Shown: in pieces, positions 14,619 through 23,910 of the stretch
How the letters are laid out: every line of letters begins with the position of its first letter
How positions within the stretch are numbered: position 1 is the first letter of the stretch
Assembly: GCF_001866055.1 (NCBI RefSeq)
Contig: NZ_MLQS01000001.1
Span: 623,975 to 687,974, forward strand
DNA from: Anaerobacillus alkalidiazotrophicus
Lineage (GTDB): Bacteria; Bacillota; Bacilli; Bacillales_H; Anaerobacillaceae
DNA: 64,000 nucleotides
Reading direction: 5' to 3'
Program-made: the position numbers and the translations under genes
The notes under the pieces: generated by a model
Seen by the model: the letters and a program-made list of their open reading frames with translations, nothing else
Database searches by the model: none
Told to the model about the DNA's origin: nothing

Positions 14619-14939
14619 CTAAATATTGAAACTCGCTCTATTATTTCACCCTCGGTTCAATTAGGGTTTCTATGTTGGCAGGATATCCTTGAAGCGCTAA
14701 AGGGACAAGAGTCAATACATTTAGAAAAAGGAAAGAAGTTGATCTTAGAGGATTTGCAGTCGCTATTAACGAAGAAAGGGTTTATTCGTTTTAAAGGATT
14801 TAATGATACCATCTTTCATCAACCAATCATCAAGGGTGGATATATCTTTCACAGCGACACTATATTAAACAAAGAAAACTGGCATTGGCCTACTCAAATG
14901 ATAAAGGAGAGAGAGTATTATGTCTTCACCGACTCCTAA
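14619..14939 (+). pseudogene. PD-(D/E)XK nuclease-like protein, cassette copy 2 (5'-truncated)
   Basis: Matches codons from about residue 170 of the copy at 3687 to the end (RSIISPSVQLGFLCWQDILE, KLILEDLQSLLTKKGFIRF). It keeps the true C-terminus NKENWHWPTQMIKEREYYVF. It lacks the nuclease motif entirely. The junction with the comM fragment is near 14619. The stop overlaps the next gene's start by 20 nt, showing that the two genes were originally translationally coupled. Confidence 0.82.
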
Positions 14940-15510
14940 TATGGGGGAAAATATTTCAATAGCAGTCGATGTATTAAGAGAAACGTACAAAAATCTTCAT
15001 TTTCTATTTTCAGAACTCGATCGTATTGCAGAGGAAGAGGGCTTTATTCCAATGACTCCTAAATTTTTACGATGGAAATCTGACTCAGCCCACGAAGGCT
15101 GGCTAACTAGTAATTTTATAAAGCTATATCAAATGGAAAATGAGCAGCCATCAACGAATATTACCGATTTAAAAAATGGACCTATCTTTGGAATTGAAGT
15201 TGATCTTGGAGAAAACGAATATCCAGTGATAGCACTAATTCGCTATCATTTTGACTACTCTTATTGGACAAGACTGCCTAATGTCTCAGATCATTGGGTA
15301 TTTTGGGGACCATTTAGATATGATCATTTATTTAAAATCAAAGAAACAGAAAATACCTGGACAAGTAAATCTGTTGAAAAAACGAAACAGCGCTATTGGG
15401 GATTAGAACATGCTGTCGCGCACTATATTCCCCTTTTATCGATCACCTCATCCGAGGACATCAAAACCAAACTATTCGAGGAACTAAAAAATTTACCAGA
15501 AAGCTTTTAA
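14920..15510 (+). CDS. Cassette partner protein, intact copy, 196 aa
   Basis: MSSPTPNMGENISIAVDVLR starts a soluble mixed alpha/beta protein without recognised domain. Conserved-looking blocks are SDSAHEGWLTSNFIKLYQ, GPIFGIEVDLGE and WTRLPNVSDHWVFWGPFRYD. GGAGAGAGA lies about 6 nt before ATG. Fully preserved here, while its nuclease-like partner is truncated; the reverse holds at 3687-4949. A terminator follows at 15532. Function unknown. Confidence 0.72.
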   Translation: MSSPTPNMGENISIAVDVLRETYKNLHFLFSELDRIAEEEGFIPMTPKFLRWKSDSAHEGWLTSNFIKLYQMENEQPSTNITDLKNGPIFGIEVDLGENEYPVIALIRYHFDYSYWTRLPNVSDHWVFWGPFRYDHLFKIKETENTWTSKSVEKTKQRYWGLEHAVAHYIPLLSITSSEDIKTKLFEELKNLPESF

Positions 15511-15531
15511 AAAATAAAAGTTAATGCTTTT

Positions 15532-15575
15532 AAAAGGAGCTTGGGGCATAATAGCTATACCCAAGATCCTTTTTC
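15532..15575 (+). terminator. Terminator after the cassette partner gene
   Basis: AAAAGGAGCTTGGG pairs with CCCAAGATCCTTTT (one mismatch), followed by TTTTTC. Confidence 0.85.
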
Positions 15576-16068
15576 TTATCAAAAGCAGCTCAAAGTAAGT
15601 AACCAATAATAAACCATTGAACTAATCCAATTACCGCAAGAATGGTTACTCTTTGCATTACCCTAGATTTATTTCTGTTCACAATTGTAATACTCATCAA
15701 ATACAGCCAAGTCCCACTCTAGCTCCAACGTTATAAAATTGGTGGAACAGAACGTCGACAAAGTCTATCAATCTTCATGTAGTGACAAACAACAAAAAGC
15801 ATTATATACTTTAATTAGTTAAAACTTACTGTCTCCAAAAACATTTAAATAGGCTGTTTATATACGATTTTTAACATCAACACAATTGTATACGCTTACA
15901 AATCTGTGGTTAGTATATAGGCTAGCTCCGTAACTAAGTTAAATTAACTTTTTCCTTATCGATTAATAATTCGTTCTATATAAACCGGAAAGTCTAATTT
16001 AATATACTATTACTTTTTCTACAATGCTGTATCATCAGATGGACTTGTAGAAAATAGGAGGGACTTTT
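15576..16068. other. Gene-free stretch, about 490 bp
   Basis: AT-rich with no supported gene. A segment at 15694-15731 (CTCATCAAAT ... CTAGCTCCAACG) resembles 2826-2852 near the collapsed module copy, suggesting shared ancestry of these borders. Confidence 0.45.
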
Positions 16069-16182
16069 ATGGTAGAGGAAGGAAACTTTGCAATTGGTAT
16101 GGCTTGGGGAACATTGTTGAGCATTCCTTTATGGATCTCGATTATTGGTTGGATAAGGTTAACGATGGTATTTATTTTTTAA
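16069..16182 (+). CDS. Small membrane protein, 37 aa
   Basis: MVEEGNFAIGMAWGTLLSIP followed by LWISIIGWIRLTMVFIF: an acidic start, then one or two hydrophobic segments. AGGAGG lies 7 nt before ATG, strong enough to support translation. It is flanked by AT-rich DNA and a hairpin at 16277. No family recognised. Confidence 0.6.
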   Translation: MVEEGNFAIGMAWGTLLSIPLWISIIGWIRLTMVFIF

Positions 16183-16276
16183 TATTGACTTTTTTAATTA
16201 GTAATATCACAAACATATGTACATTGCTTAATTATCGATTTAAATATTTACAACTGCTAAATATTACGTACACTAG

Positions 16277-16319
16277 ATAATAATGGTGGTAATAATTTTG
16301 TTATAACCACCATTATTAA
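16277..16319. terminator. Hairpin between the small membrane gene and ugd
   Basis: TAATAATGGTGGT / ACCACCATTATTA stem (about 13 bp). It can serve both the plus-strand small gene and the minus-strand end of the exopolysaccharide operon. Confidence 0.6.
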
Positions 16320-16381
16320 ACAAATAAATATACTTATAGTAACTCTCTAATACAAAATATTTAAACATTCCGAGCAGACAA

Positions 16382-17548
16382 CTAGTCTCTATTAAATATA
16401 TCTCTTGTATAAACCTTCTCTTCTACGTCATCTAAATCAGCTTCTAATCTATTGGAAACAATAATATCAGAAACTCGTTTGAACTCGTCTAAGTCTTTGA
16501 TTACATGGAAATCTTCGAACTGATCTTCTTTTAAAACTGGTTCGTAAATAACGACATCAATACCTTCTTCTTTTAATCTGCTCATGATACCTTGGATGGC
16601 TGATGCTCTAAAGTTATCTGAATTAGTTTTCATTGTTAAACGATATATACCGACAACATTAGGCTTTTTCCCGATAATTCTAGCTGCAATATGATCCTTT
16701 CTCGTATCGTTTGCCTCAACAATCGCACTAATCATGTTATTTGGAACACCTTCAAAGTTTGCCCTTAACTGCTTTGTATCTTTTGGTAGGCAATAACCAC
16801 CATAGCCAAATGAAGGATTATTATAATGACCACCAATTCGTGGGTCTAAAGAAACACCTTTGATAATTTGCTTTGTATTTAATCCGTTTAACTCTGCATA
16901 CGTATCTAGTTCATTGAAATAAGCTACGCGCAGTGCTAAATACGTGTTTGAAAATAGCTTAACTGCTTCAGCTTCTGTTGAGTTCGTGAATAAAACAGGG
17001 GTATCTTCCTTAATAGCCCCTTGAACTAAAAGATTTGCAAACTTCTCTGCACGCTGAGATTTCTCACCAACAATAACACGAGAAGGATGTAAGTTATCAT
17101 ATAACGCTTTCCCTTCACGAAGAAACTCTGGTGAGAAAATAATATTATCCGTTTTGAACCTTGCACTTACTTCCTGTGTGTATCCAACTGGGATCGTTGA
17201 TTTAATGACCATGACCGCATTTGGATTAACTGATAAAACATTATCAATCACGGTTTCAACAGATCTAGTGTTGAAGTAATTTGTTTCAGGATCGTAATCT
17301 GTTGGAGTAGCAATAACAACAAACTCTGCTTTTTCATATGCTTTCTCATACTCAGTAGTTGCTACAAGATTTAACTCCTTTGTCGTTAAAAACTCTTCAA
17401 TTTCTTTATCTACAATAGGAGATTGTTTTTGGTTAATTAAATCTACTTTTCGTTGATCAATATCAACTGCGATCACTTCGTTATGTTGGGCAAGTAAGAC
17501 AGCATTTGATAATCCAACATAACCAGTACCTGCTACTGCAATTTTCAC
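16382..17548 (-). CDS. ugd: UDP-glucose 6-dehydrogenase
   Basis: Oxidises UDP-glucose to UDP-glucuronate with two NAD+. The Rossmann motif GTGYVG is at residues 7-12, and the catalytic Cys block [15 protein letters not shown] (Cys near 255) is that of the 390-residue UDP-glucose dehydrogenases. The GTG at 17548 gives the usual [12 protein letters not shown] start; the in-frame ATG 21 nt upstream has no ribosome site. It is the last gene of the minus-strand polysaccharide block, and with GalU it would supply UDP-glucuronate. Confidence 0.92.
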   Translation of the reverse strand: MKIAVAGTGYVGLSNAVLLAQHNEVIAVDIDQRKVDLINQKQSPIVDKEIEEFLTTKELNLVATTEYEKAYEKAEFVVIATPTDYDPETNYFNTRSVETVIDNVLSVNPNAVMVIKSTIPVGYTQEVSARFKTDNIIFSPEFLREGKALYDNLHPSRVIVGEKSQRAEKFANLLVQGAIKEDTPVLFTNSTEAEAVKLFSNTYLALRVAYFNELDTYAELNGLNTKQIIKGVSLDPRIGGHYNNPSFGYGGYCLPKDTKQLRANFEGVPNNMISAIVEANDTRKDHIAARIIGKKPNVVGIYRLTMKTNSDNFRASAIQGIMSRLKEEGIDVVIYEPVLKEDQFEDFHVIKDLDEFKRVSDIIVSNRLEADLDDVEEKVYTRDIFNRD

Positions 17549-17740
17549 GTTAAATATGCACATCCCCATACTTATTCAATTAGAAATAATTTATTTATAT
17601 TCTGTTATCACCAGAAAGCTTTATTGATGGATTGTTTCTAAATTCTCTCTTATTTAACCGATATACGTATAATGACAATATTATTTTAATGAAATTAAGT
17701 AACATTAATATAAGCCTTTTTCGTGTTTAAAAAGCTGTAA

Positions 17741-18424
17741 CTATTTTTTAACACAGTTTAGTTGTACCATAAGTTCCTCCAATGTATTAATAACCATTGT
17801 AGCTCCCATTCTACATATCTGATCTAGTTCCTTCGTCTGAACAGTAAATTCAGACATATAAATAAAGTCTATATTATGTTCTTTTGCTGTCTTCATATCT
17901 GACAGTGCATCTCCAATAAAAACAGCTTTTTTATTTGGATTATTATCTAGTATAATTTTTGCACATTCTGATTTAGTTTTTGGTGAACCATATATTTCAT
18001 TAAAATAACCGATTAAATCTCTATTGTAAAAAACTTCTTTTAATTCTTTTTCATCACTCCCAGAAGCAACATATAACTTTTTATCCATGTTTTTTAATTC
18101 CAAGAGTAAATTTTTACAACCTGGTGTAATATTCGCCAAGTCATAAACTTGTTTACAGATATTTGCATAATTATTTAGCAAAATATTATATTTATCTTCT
18201 TGAAAAGGCTCTTTAGCAAAGTCACTTAAAAACTCTTTAAATTTAACATATCTAGAAACACCAAAAGTTTTTTTACAATAGTTAATAAATTCTTCAACGA
18301 TATCTAAAGGATAACCTTGGACAGCCTTACCAAAAGCTTGGCACTTCAAAAGATTTACATCTATTAAAACACCATCGCAATCAAAAATTATAACATCATA
18401 TTTATTAAGTATATCTGAAATCAT
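17741..18424 (-). CDS. HAD-family phosphatase (sugar acid phosphatase candidate)
   Basis: HAD hydrolase with DxD nucleophile motif FDCDGVL (Asp15/Asp17), a helical cap, the motif II serine in LYVASGSDEKEL, and motif IV VFIGDALSDMKTA. GAGGGG lies 8 nt before ATG at 18424 and fixes this start rather than the one 18 nt upstream. The gene follows the CMP-sugar synthetase by 30 nt. By analogy with KdsC/NeuA-linked phosphatases it may dephosphorylate an 8- or 9-carbon keto-sugar acid phosphate. Substrate not shown. Confidence 0.82.
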   Translation of the reverse strand: MISDILNKYDVIIFDCDGVLIDVNLLKCQAFGKAVQGYPLDIVEEFINYCKKTFGVSRYVKFKEFLSDFAKEPFQEDKYNILLNNYANICKQVYDLANITPGCKNLLLELKNMDKKLYVASGSDEKELKEVFYNRDLIGYFNEIYGSPKTKSECAKIILDNNPNKKAVFIGDALSDMKTAKEHNIDFIYMSEFTVQTKELDQICRMGATMVINTLEELMVQLNCVKK

Positions 18425-18454
18425 CAAATAACCCCTCATCATTTTTTTACAAAC

Positions 18455-19141
18455 TTATACATTAGCAATCTTTGCTTTTATTAAGCTTTCTGCTATTTCA
18501 AAGTCTTCAGACCAATCAATATCATGTCCTTCAATTTTATTTAAAGAATATAACTTAGGATTTTCTCCAATTCTATCATTTCTATCGGTATATATATCCA
18601 CACTGGATAAGAAAACTGCACTATTAACCTCATGCAATGGTATAAGCGTTTGGGTTCTAGGCCATTTTTCTACACTTCTATCATAGTTGATTGGACCTCT
18701 TTCATTCCATACAAAACTTTGGATTAATGAAGTTGTCATTAATGAGTCATACCCTTGACTTAAGCCTTCCTTATATGAAAGAATTATTTTTTTGTAAGCA
18801 TCGGAATTCAAAAATGGTGAAGTTACGTGCGTCCACAAAATATGTCCTTCATTAACTAGACTTCGTGCATGATTTACAAGGTCGTCTGTACTAGTTTGAC
18901 TAGAAGATAACTCTTCTGCTCTTCGATGAATAATTAGATTTTTAATACCTGTAGACTCGGCATATCGAATAATCTCTTCATCATTTGTAGATAAAACAAT
19001 TGAGTCAATTTCCTTTACTTTACTTAACTGTTTTAGTTTTATTTCAATTAATCCATTTCTATAAGATGAAAAAGGTCGAATATTTTTATTTGGTATCCTT
19101 TCACTACCTTTACGGCATGGCAAAAAACAAGTAATTTTCAT
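18455..19141 (-). CDS. CMP-sugar synthetase (acylneuraminate cytidylyltransferase-like)
   Basis: Transfers CMP to a nonulosonic or ulosonic acid. The N-terminal nucleotide loop FLPCRKGSERIPNKNIRPF and the later LIIHRRAEELSSSQTSTDDL and WTHVTSPFLNSDAY are NeuA/KdsB-like. ATG at 19141 overlaps the aldolase stop by one base (TGATG), a sign of translational coupling; AGGAGA lies 11 nt upstream. At 228 residues it has only the synthetase domain. The activated sugar cannot be named from sequence. Confidence 0.85.
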   Translation of the reverse strand: MKITCFLPCRKGSERIPNKNIRPFSSYRNGLIEIKLKQLSKVKEIDSIVLSTNDEEIIRYAESTGIKNLIIHRRAEELSSSQTSTDDLVNHARSLVNEGHILWTHVTSPFLNSDAYKKIILSYKEGLSQGYDSLMTTSLIQSFVWNERGPINYDRSVEKWPRTQTLIPLHEVNSAVFLSSVDIYTDRNDRIGENPKLYSLNKIEGHDIDWSEDFEIAESLIKAKIANV

Positions 19142-20763
19142 CAAACATACTCTCCTATCATTTGGTAAACACTAGCTTTTTCAACTTGATATCTTGTAGG
19201 CGTGATTGCAATAATTGGTCTAGCATCTTTACTATTATTATATAGTTTTAATAACTCATTCATTTCTATATTTCTATTATCATCTGAACTATAACCATCA
19301 AATCCAGCCAATAATATCCGCGTTGCTTTCCCACTTGAGGCAATCGATAAGGCATATGCAATTACTAATGAAGTTGGTACCGTGCAATAATATTCCTCAA
19401 ACCTAAAAGTATTTTCTTCACGTTTAATTCCAAAATCCTTGATTTCCTTACCTCTCAAAGCTGCCCTTATTTGATCATCTAACATTGTGACCGGAGTTGC
19501 AAGTGGGTGTGGTAAGCTTGCATGAATATGATAATCAGCCATTAGTCTTACAGGATGACAAGCGGCACATATATTTATCAAATCAGGTTCTATATGCGTT
19601 TGAGTATTTAATGCTATAACATAAGGTTTTGCAACTCGAATATATTCTTCTAATGCTTCCTTATGCTTAATAACCCCTGGACCAGTACCTAATATAACTA
19701 CTTCTCTATCTAAGATGTCACTAGCTGGATTCCAAGTTCCTGATGGGTCACTAACATTAATATTTCTAGCAGCTTCTAACGTATCGGATTTGAATTTTTT
19801 TCCATTCCCAAACTTGAGATGATCGATTACAGCCAGTATATCCTTTTCATCATATCGAGCATCATTCAGCATTTCCTGAATATAAGTTGGGTGAATTCCA
19901 TGTTTACCTGCAAGGTAATAATAAGTATTTGTACCCCATCCACTCGCTTGTTGCATTGGTTTAAAGAAAACATCTATTATCTTCATCAAAGGAATAATAT
20001 TACAAGGAACTTGCCGGAATGAATCTAATTCAATAGCTAAATACTCTGTTTTAGCATTTCCTGGACCTCTTCCCATCCCAGTAACTGTTCCATCAATCCA
20101 AGTTACACCCTCATCAATAGCACGTATAGAGTTTGCTAGTGCATAACCCATGTTATCATGTGTGTGTATACCCAAAGGCCCTTTCCAAACATTACGTATG
20201 ACCTGAACTATCTCGGAAATATGATTCGGATTTAAACTCCCCATACTATCAGCAAAATATAATACGTCTAGTGGATATTCATTTGCAATAGATACCAACT
20301 TACTGATCTCTTCAAAATTACGATCCGCGATTTGCATAAGATTAAACCCTACAATGTACCCTTGATTTTTCAACCAGTTTGAGGCAGGTAAGGCATTTTC
20401 AAATTCATGTATATGACATGCAATACGAACTAAACTTACTGGTGAATCGGAGGCATTAACAAAGAGCTTTGTTAATGCAGCTTCAATACCATCACAATGT
20501 TGGATTAAATCACTTGCATTAACCATTACCCCAAGTTTTAAATCTTTAGGTATATCTAAAGACCGAATAAAACTATCAGTAGTGTAAGCACAAGCACCTT
20601 TAAAACCATCTTTACTGAAGCTTCTAAGACCAAGCTCTACGTAATCCACAGAAATTGCATCCATAGCCTTCAAATAATCTTCGATAACTGCCTTATCGAA
20701 ATCCCAGGAATTATAATATCCACCGTCACGAAGAGTGCAGTCTAATAGTTTTACTTTACTCAA
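19141..20763 (-). CDS. HMGL-like (DRE-TIM) aldolase fused to a DUF115-like domain
   Basis: Residues 1-310 are a DRE-TIM barrel lyase/aldolase like 4-hydroxy-2-oxovalerate aldolase: LLDCTLRDGGYYN (Arg-Asp metal and proton relay), FADSMGSLNP and metal ligands in GIHTHDNMG (His200, His202). Residues about 350-540 form a second domain beginning VVILGTGPGVIKHKEAL, resembling DUF115/MAF-like sugar-related folds. Coupled to a CMP-sugar synthetase and a HAD phosphatase, it probably condenses pyruvate or another oxoacid with a sugar aldehyde to make the keto-sugar acid that is then activated. This replaces the usual NeuB/KdsA-type synthase. No close characterised relative comes to mind. Confidence 0.8.
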   Translation of the reverse strand: MSKVKLLDCTLRDGGYYNSWDFDKAVIEDYLKAMDAISVDYVELGLRSFSKDGFKGACAYTTDSFIRSLDIPKDLKLGVMVNASDLIQHCDGIEAALTKLFVNASDSPVSLVRIACHIHEFENALPASNWLKNQGYIVGFNLMQIADRNFEEISKLVSIANEYPLDVLYFADSMGSLNPNHISEIVQVIRNVWKGPLGIHTHDNMGYALANSIRAIDEGVTWIDGTVTGMGRGPGNAKTEYLAIELDSFRQVPCNIIPLMKIIDVFFKPMQQASGWGTNTYYYLAGKHGIHPTYIQEMLNDARYDEKDILAVIDHLKFGNGKKFKSDTLEAARNINVSDPSGTWNPASDILDREVVILGTGPGVIKHKEALEEYIRVAKPYVIALNTQTHIEPDLINICAACHPVRLMADYHIHASLPHPLATPVTMLDDQIRAALRGKEIKDFGIKREENTFRFEEYYCTVPTSLVIAYALSIASSGKATRILLAGFDGYSSDDNRNIEMNELLKLYNNSKDARPIIAITPTRYQVEKASVYQMIGEYV

Positions 20764-20917
20764 TTTATTACCTCCTTAATATCGTTTCTCCAGGATATCT
20801 TCAACCGAAATAATAATAGATTTGTCAAAAATTCCACTTCATGATCTTGCTAGAAAAATCTTTCCTTGAAGTTATTGCAGTAAAGACTCTGATACGCTAT
20901 TTTATTTTTAAAAACTA

Positions 20918-22336
20918 TCACATATTTTGATCATTCTTATAGTAATCAAGAATAATTCTTTTTTCTTTCAAAATCATATATAAAGAAAATATTCCCAATA
21001 TACTCCAACGAATTATGGAACTTTCAATAAAAATATAATATACAACTATCATTATTAATATCAATATTAATGGTTTTACTAAAATTTTTAAAGAAAATAA
21101 ATCTTTTTCAATTTTTCTAGCATATTTATAATGTAATACAAGGGATATAATATAAGAAATTAACGTTGTAAAGGCAGCTGCATACATTCCGTATATAGGT
21201 ATAAAAATGAAATTTAATACAATATTACTTATAGCTGCAAGAATAGTATTCAAAGCTATTATTTTAGTCTTTTTATGAAAGTGCTCAATATTTACATATA
21301 AAGTATAAACAAAAATCATGAAACTAGATAATACAATTAATGGTATTATTATTTTTCCATGCCAATACTCTTTAGGAGCCATTAGTTTTAAAATCTCAGG
21401 AGATACAAGAATTATTGCAACTGTCATATAAGACATTATTGCTATATATATATTTACCTTATCATTAATTTGATTAAGGTTTCTTTCATTTAATTTTTTG
21501 TTAAACCACGGTATCCATACTCCTTCTAGAGAAACAATAACAACAGTAGCGATCATACTAAAATTATATACCAAACTATAAACACCGGTTTCAGATGCAC
21601 CCACAAAAGAAGTAATCATAATACGATCTGATTGAGTCAATATGTTCAGAGATAGACCATGAAGAATAATCGGAAGCGATATAGATAATGCATATTTCCA
21701 ATAAGTCTTATTTATTAGAACTTTACTTTTTCTAAATATCAAAATTATCAAAATGAATCCAAATAATGAGGTAACTAATACACTAGGAATTATTTTCCCA
21801 AAGTGTGCATTGTTCTCAAAAACAAAAAAGATAGCTAAAATAGCTATTAAATTAATAAAAAGGTTAGGAAAAACTAATAATACTGTTCGCCATTTATATC
21901 TTAAATTCATCATAAGATACATACTGTAATTCTGAATAATTGCAGCAAAAAATCCCTGAACTAAACACATCAATATTAAAGCTAAATTAACATCAATTGG
22001 TAACATCAAAACCATTACTAATATTAATAAAGACAAACTGAATGCACTTATAATACTAAAAAAAGTAATTGCAGACATAAAGTTATCAACTTTATTCTTA
22101 TAATCATTAAAAGCAGAACGAATACCCATATGAAAAGTCATGCCCAATACCATGGTCATAATAGCAACCCAGGATGCATAAGTGTTAATAATTCCATATT
22201 CATAAGTTGTTAATATTCTTGTAAATATTGGTATTGTTAAAAAAGCTATCCCTTTATTAAAAAGATTACCTATTAAATAAAAGGATCCAGCTTTCAAGTA
22301 TTTATTAGTCTTTTTCAACAAAATTCCCCGTTTCAA
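20918..22336 (-). CDS. wzx: Polysaccharide flippase (Wzx/MVF family)
   Basis: A 472-residue membrane protein with about 12-14 transmembrane segments. YLIGNLFNKGIAFLTIPIFT at the N-terminus is the signature of Wzx/RfbX repeat-unit flippases. Probable TTG start at 22336, 3 nt past the stop of the previous gene, with GAGGAT 8 nt upstream; a second TTG 18 nt in is also plausible. It would move the lipid-linked repeat unit across the membrane for the Wzy-type polymerase at 27459. Confidence 0.9.
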   Translation of the reverse strand: MKRGILLKKTNKYLKAGSFYLIGNLFNKGIAFLTIPIFTRILTTYEYGIINTYASWVAIMTMVLGMTFHMGIRSAFNDYKNKVDNFMSAITFFSIISAFSLSLLILVMVLMLPIDVNLALILMCLVQGFFAAIIQNYSMYLMMNLRYKWRTVLLVFPNLFINLIAILAIFFVFENNAHFGKIIPSVLVTSLFGFILIILIFRKSKVLINKTYWKYALSISLPIILHGLSLNILTQSDRIMITSFVGASETGVYSLVYNFSMIATVVIVSLEGVWIPWFNKKLNERNLNQINDKVNIYIAIMSYMTVAIILVSPEILKLMAPKEYWHGKIIIPLIVLSSFMIFVYTLYVNIEHFHKKTKIIALNTILAAISNIVLNFIFIPIYGMYAAAFTTLISYIISLVLHYKYARKIEKDLFSLKILVKPLILILIMIVVYYIFIESSIIRWSILGIFSLYMILKEKRIILDYYKNDQNM

Positions 22337-22338
22337 AA

Positions 22339-23502
22339 TTAGCTATCCTCAATCAATTTTTCAAAAAACTTTCTATATCGGTCATTAGATTCTTCACCAA
22401 TATATTTAATATGTTTTTTTGCTTCTGAAACAAAATTAAAATCATTAGATATTTTATCTTCTAATTCTTCAACTGTCGAAAATATTAAGTCATCATTAAG
22501 TGTATTGGCTGGTATACCACTTCTAAGTTTGTAAACCCTTTGTCCTAAAACTAACAATTCATATATCATTGACGTTGTATGTGCTAGGATGTAGCTTGAA
22601 TCTTCTAAACTATTACTATTATTCATCAAGGTATTATCAAAGGTATAATTTTCAATAGAATCTTGAGGGTGTAATTTCACAATCACCTTCATTTTCCTTT
22701 TTTTTGCAATTTCATATGCGGCTAATAATAATTTTTTATTAAATTCCTTAAACAAAGGTATATCAAAAACAACTCCAATAGTTTCATGAATATTACTATT
22801 AGACTTTTTTTGTTTTTTTTCTAAAGGCTTTCCACAGATTTCAACTTTGATAGATGGATTATACTTATTAAAAAGTTTTTCTGTAGTTTCTCCCCAAGCT
22901 AACAAATACTTTGAAGAAACATCAATGTAATTTAGCATATTAATGTTAGGAAAATTATTATAATCAATATATAGTCCATGTTGCATGGTTACTGTATTAA
23001 TACCACGAAGATTACTATACTGGACCATTAAGTTTTCGACTGGCTGAACGTCTGAAAATACTATTAAATGCTTATAATTAACATTATCTAGAATATTTAA
23101 TATTTCGAGATAGCTAATTGCTTTAAAATATATAAATAGTCCTTCAGATAGACTTGATTTTTTCACAAAGATATAAAGTAATTCTAAATTGGAAACCGAA
23201 TTTTTCAAGAAAAAGAAATTTATGCCATACGAACGCTTTAGTGAAAAGTCATATTTTTTATATGAGCATTGTGAATATATTTTTTCATAAAGCCAATTAT
23301 AATCTTTTCTATCCTGTGATTTTACAAATAAAAAATCAATCTCTTTGTGCTTCAGTATCGAGTGATCAAATTTTTTTAGTATAGAAGCTAAAAAAAATTT
23401 TAATAACATTATAAAGCTTTTTTCTTTAACTTCAAAAAAAGTCACTCCAAAAACTTTAAAAAAGTTAATTTTTTTGATTTTATCTCTCAAATTTATATCC
23501 AC
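22339..23502 (-). CDS. GT-B-like glycosyltransferase / polysaccharide transferase, 387 aa
   Basis: Central and C-terminal motifs NTVTMQHGLYIDYNNFP, MKVIVKLHPQDS and YILAHTTSMIYELLVLGQ resemble the HP/HxxS elements of CDP-glycerol-type, polysialyl- and other CMP-sugar transferases. The first 150 residues are lysine/aromatic-rich and unassigned. Start is GTG with AAGGG almost touching, so a TTG 12 nt inside is an alternative. It is coupled to wzx and near the CMP-sugar genes, making it the best candidate to use the CMP-keto-sugar. Very AT-rich codon use, like its neighbours 27-33 kb. Confidence 0.6.
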   Translation of the reverse strand: MDINLRDKIKKINFFKVFGVTFFEVKEKSFIMLLKFFLASILKKFDHSILKHKEIDFLFVKSQDRKDYNWLYEKIYSQCSYKKYDFSLKRSYGINFFFLKNSVSNLELLYIFVKKSSLSEGLFIYFKAISYLEILNILDNVNYKHLIVFSDVQPVENLMVQYSNLRGINTVTMQHGLYIDYNNFPNINMLNYIDVSSKYLLAWGETTEKLFNKYNPSIKVEICGKPLEKKQKKSNSNIHETIGVVFDIPLFKEFNKKLLLAAYEIAKKRKMKVIVKLHPQDSIENYTFDNTLMNNSNSLEDSSYILAHTTSMIYELLVLGQRVYKLRSGIPANTLNDDLIFSTVEELEDKISNDFNFVSEAKKHIKYIGEESNDRYRKFFEKLIEDS

Positions 23503-23910
23503 CCCTTATTTCACCCACATTCTTATTAAAGAGTTGGAGAAAATTAAGCGTATAGCTGTACTTATTGTTACTTAAATTAGTTGTCAATATTTTTCCAAAT
23601 TCATTTGTATATGCATACCGTTTAAACAAACCTAGTACAAAATCATATTAATAATTACTAGATTATTTGAAGGTTTGAACGAAAAATTTAATAAAGAAAT
23701 ATTCTTTTCATACCATAATTATTTAAATTGTAATAATTTTCAATTAGGCAATCGATTTATTTACTTCCTATTTCAAACTATTATGAAAAAAATAATAAAC
23801 TTCGTTATCCGGATTTTTAATTGGATATTAATAACTAAAAAAACAATTTTTCTTGTAATACAATACTTTCAGCTACCGTATCCAAGAAAAATTGTCATAC
23901 TGCAAATTAA
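23503..23910. other. AT-rich gap with 13-bp inverted repeat
   Basis: About 400 bp without a credible gene between the rmlB stop and the transferase gene. ACAATTTTTCTTG (23843-23855) and CAAGAAAAATTGT (23883-23895) form a perfect 13-bp stem with a 27-nt loop. It may end the rml transcript or mark an old junction. Confidence 0.5.
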
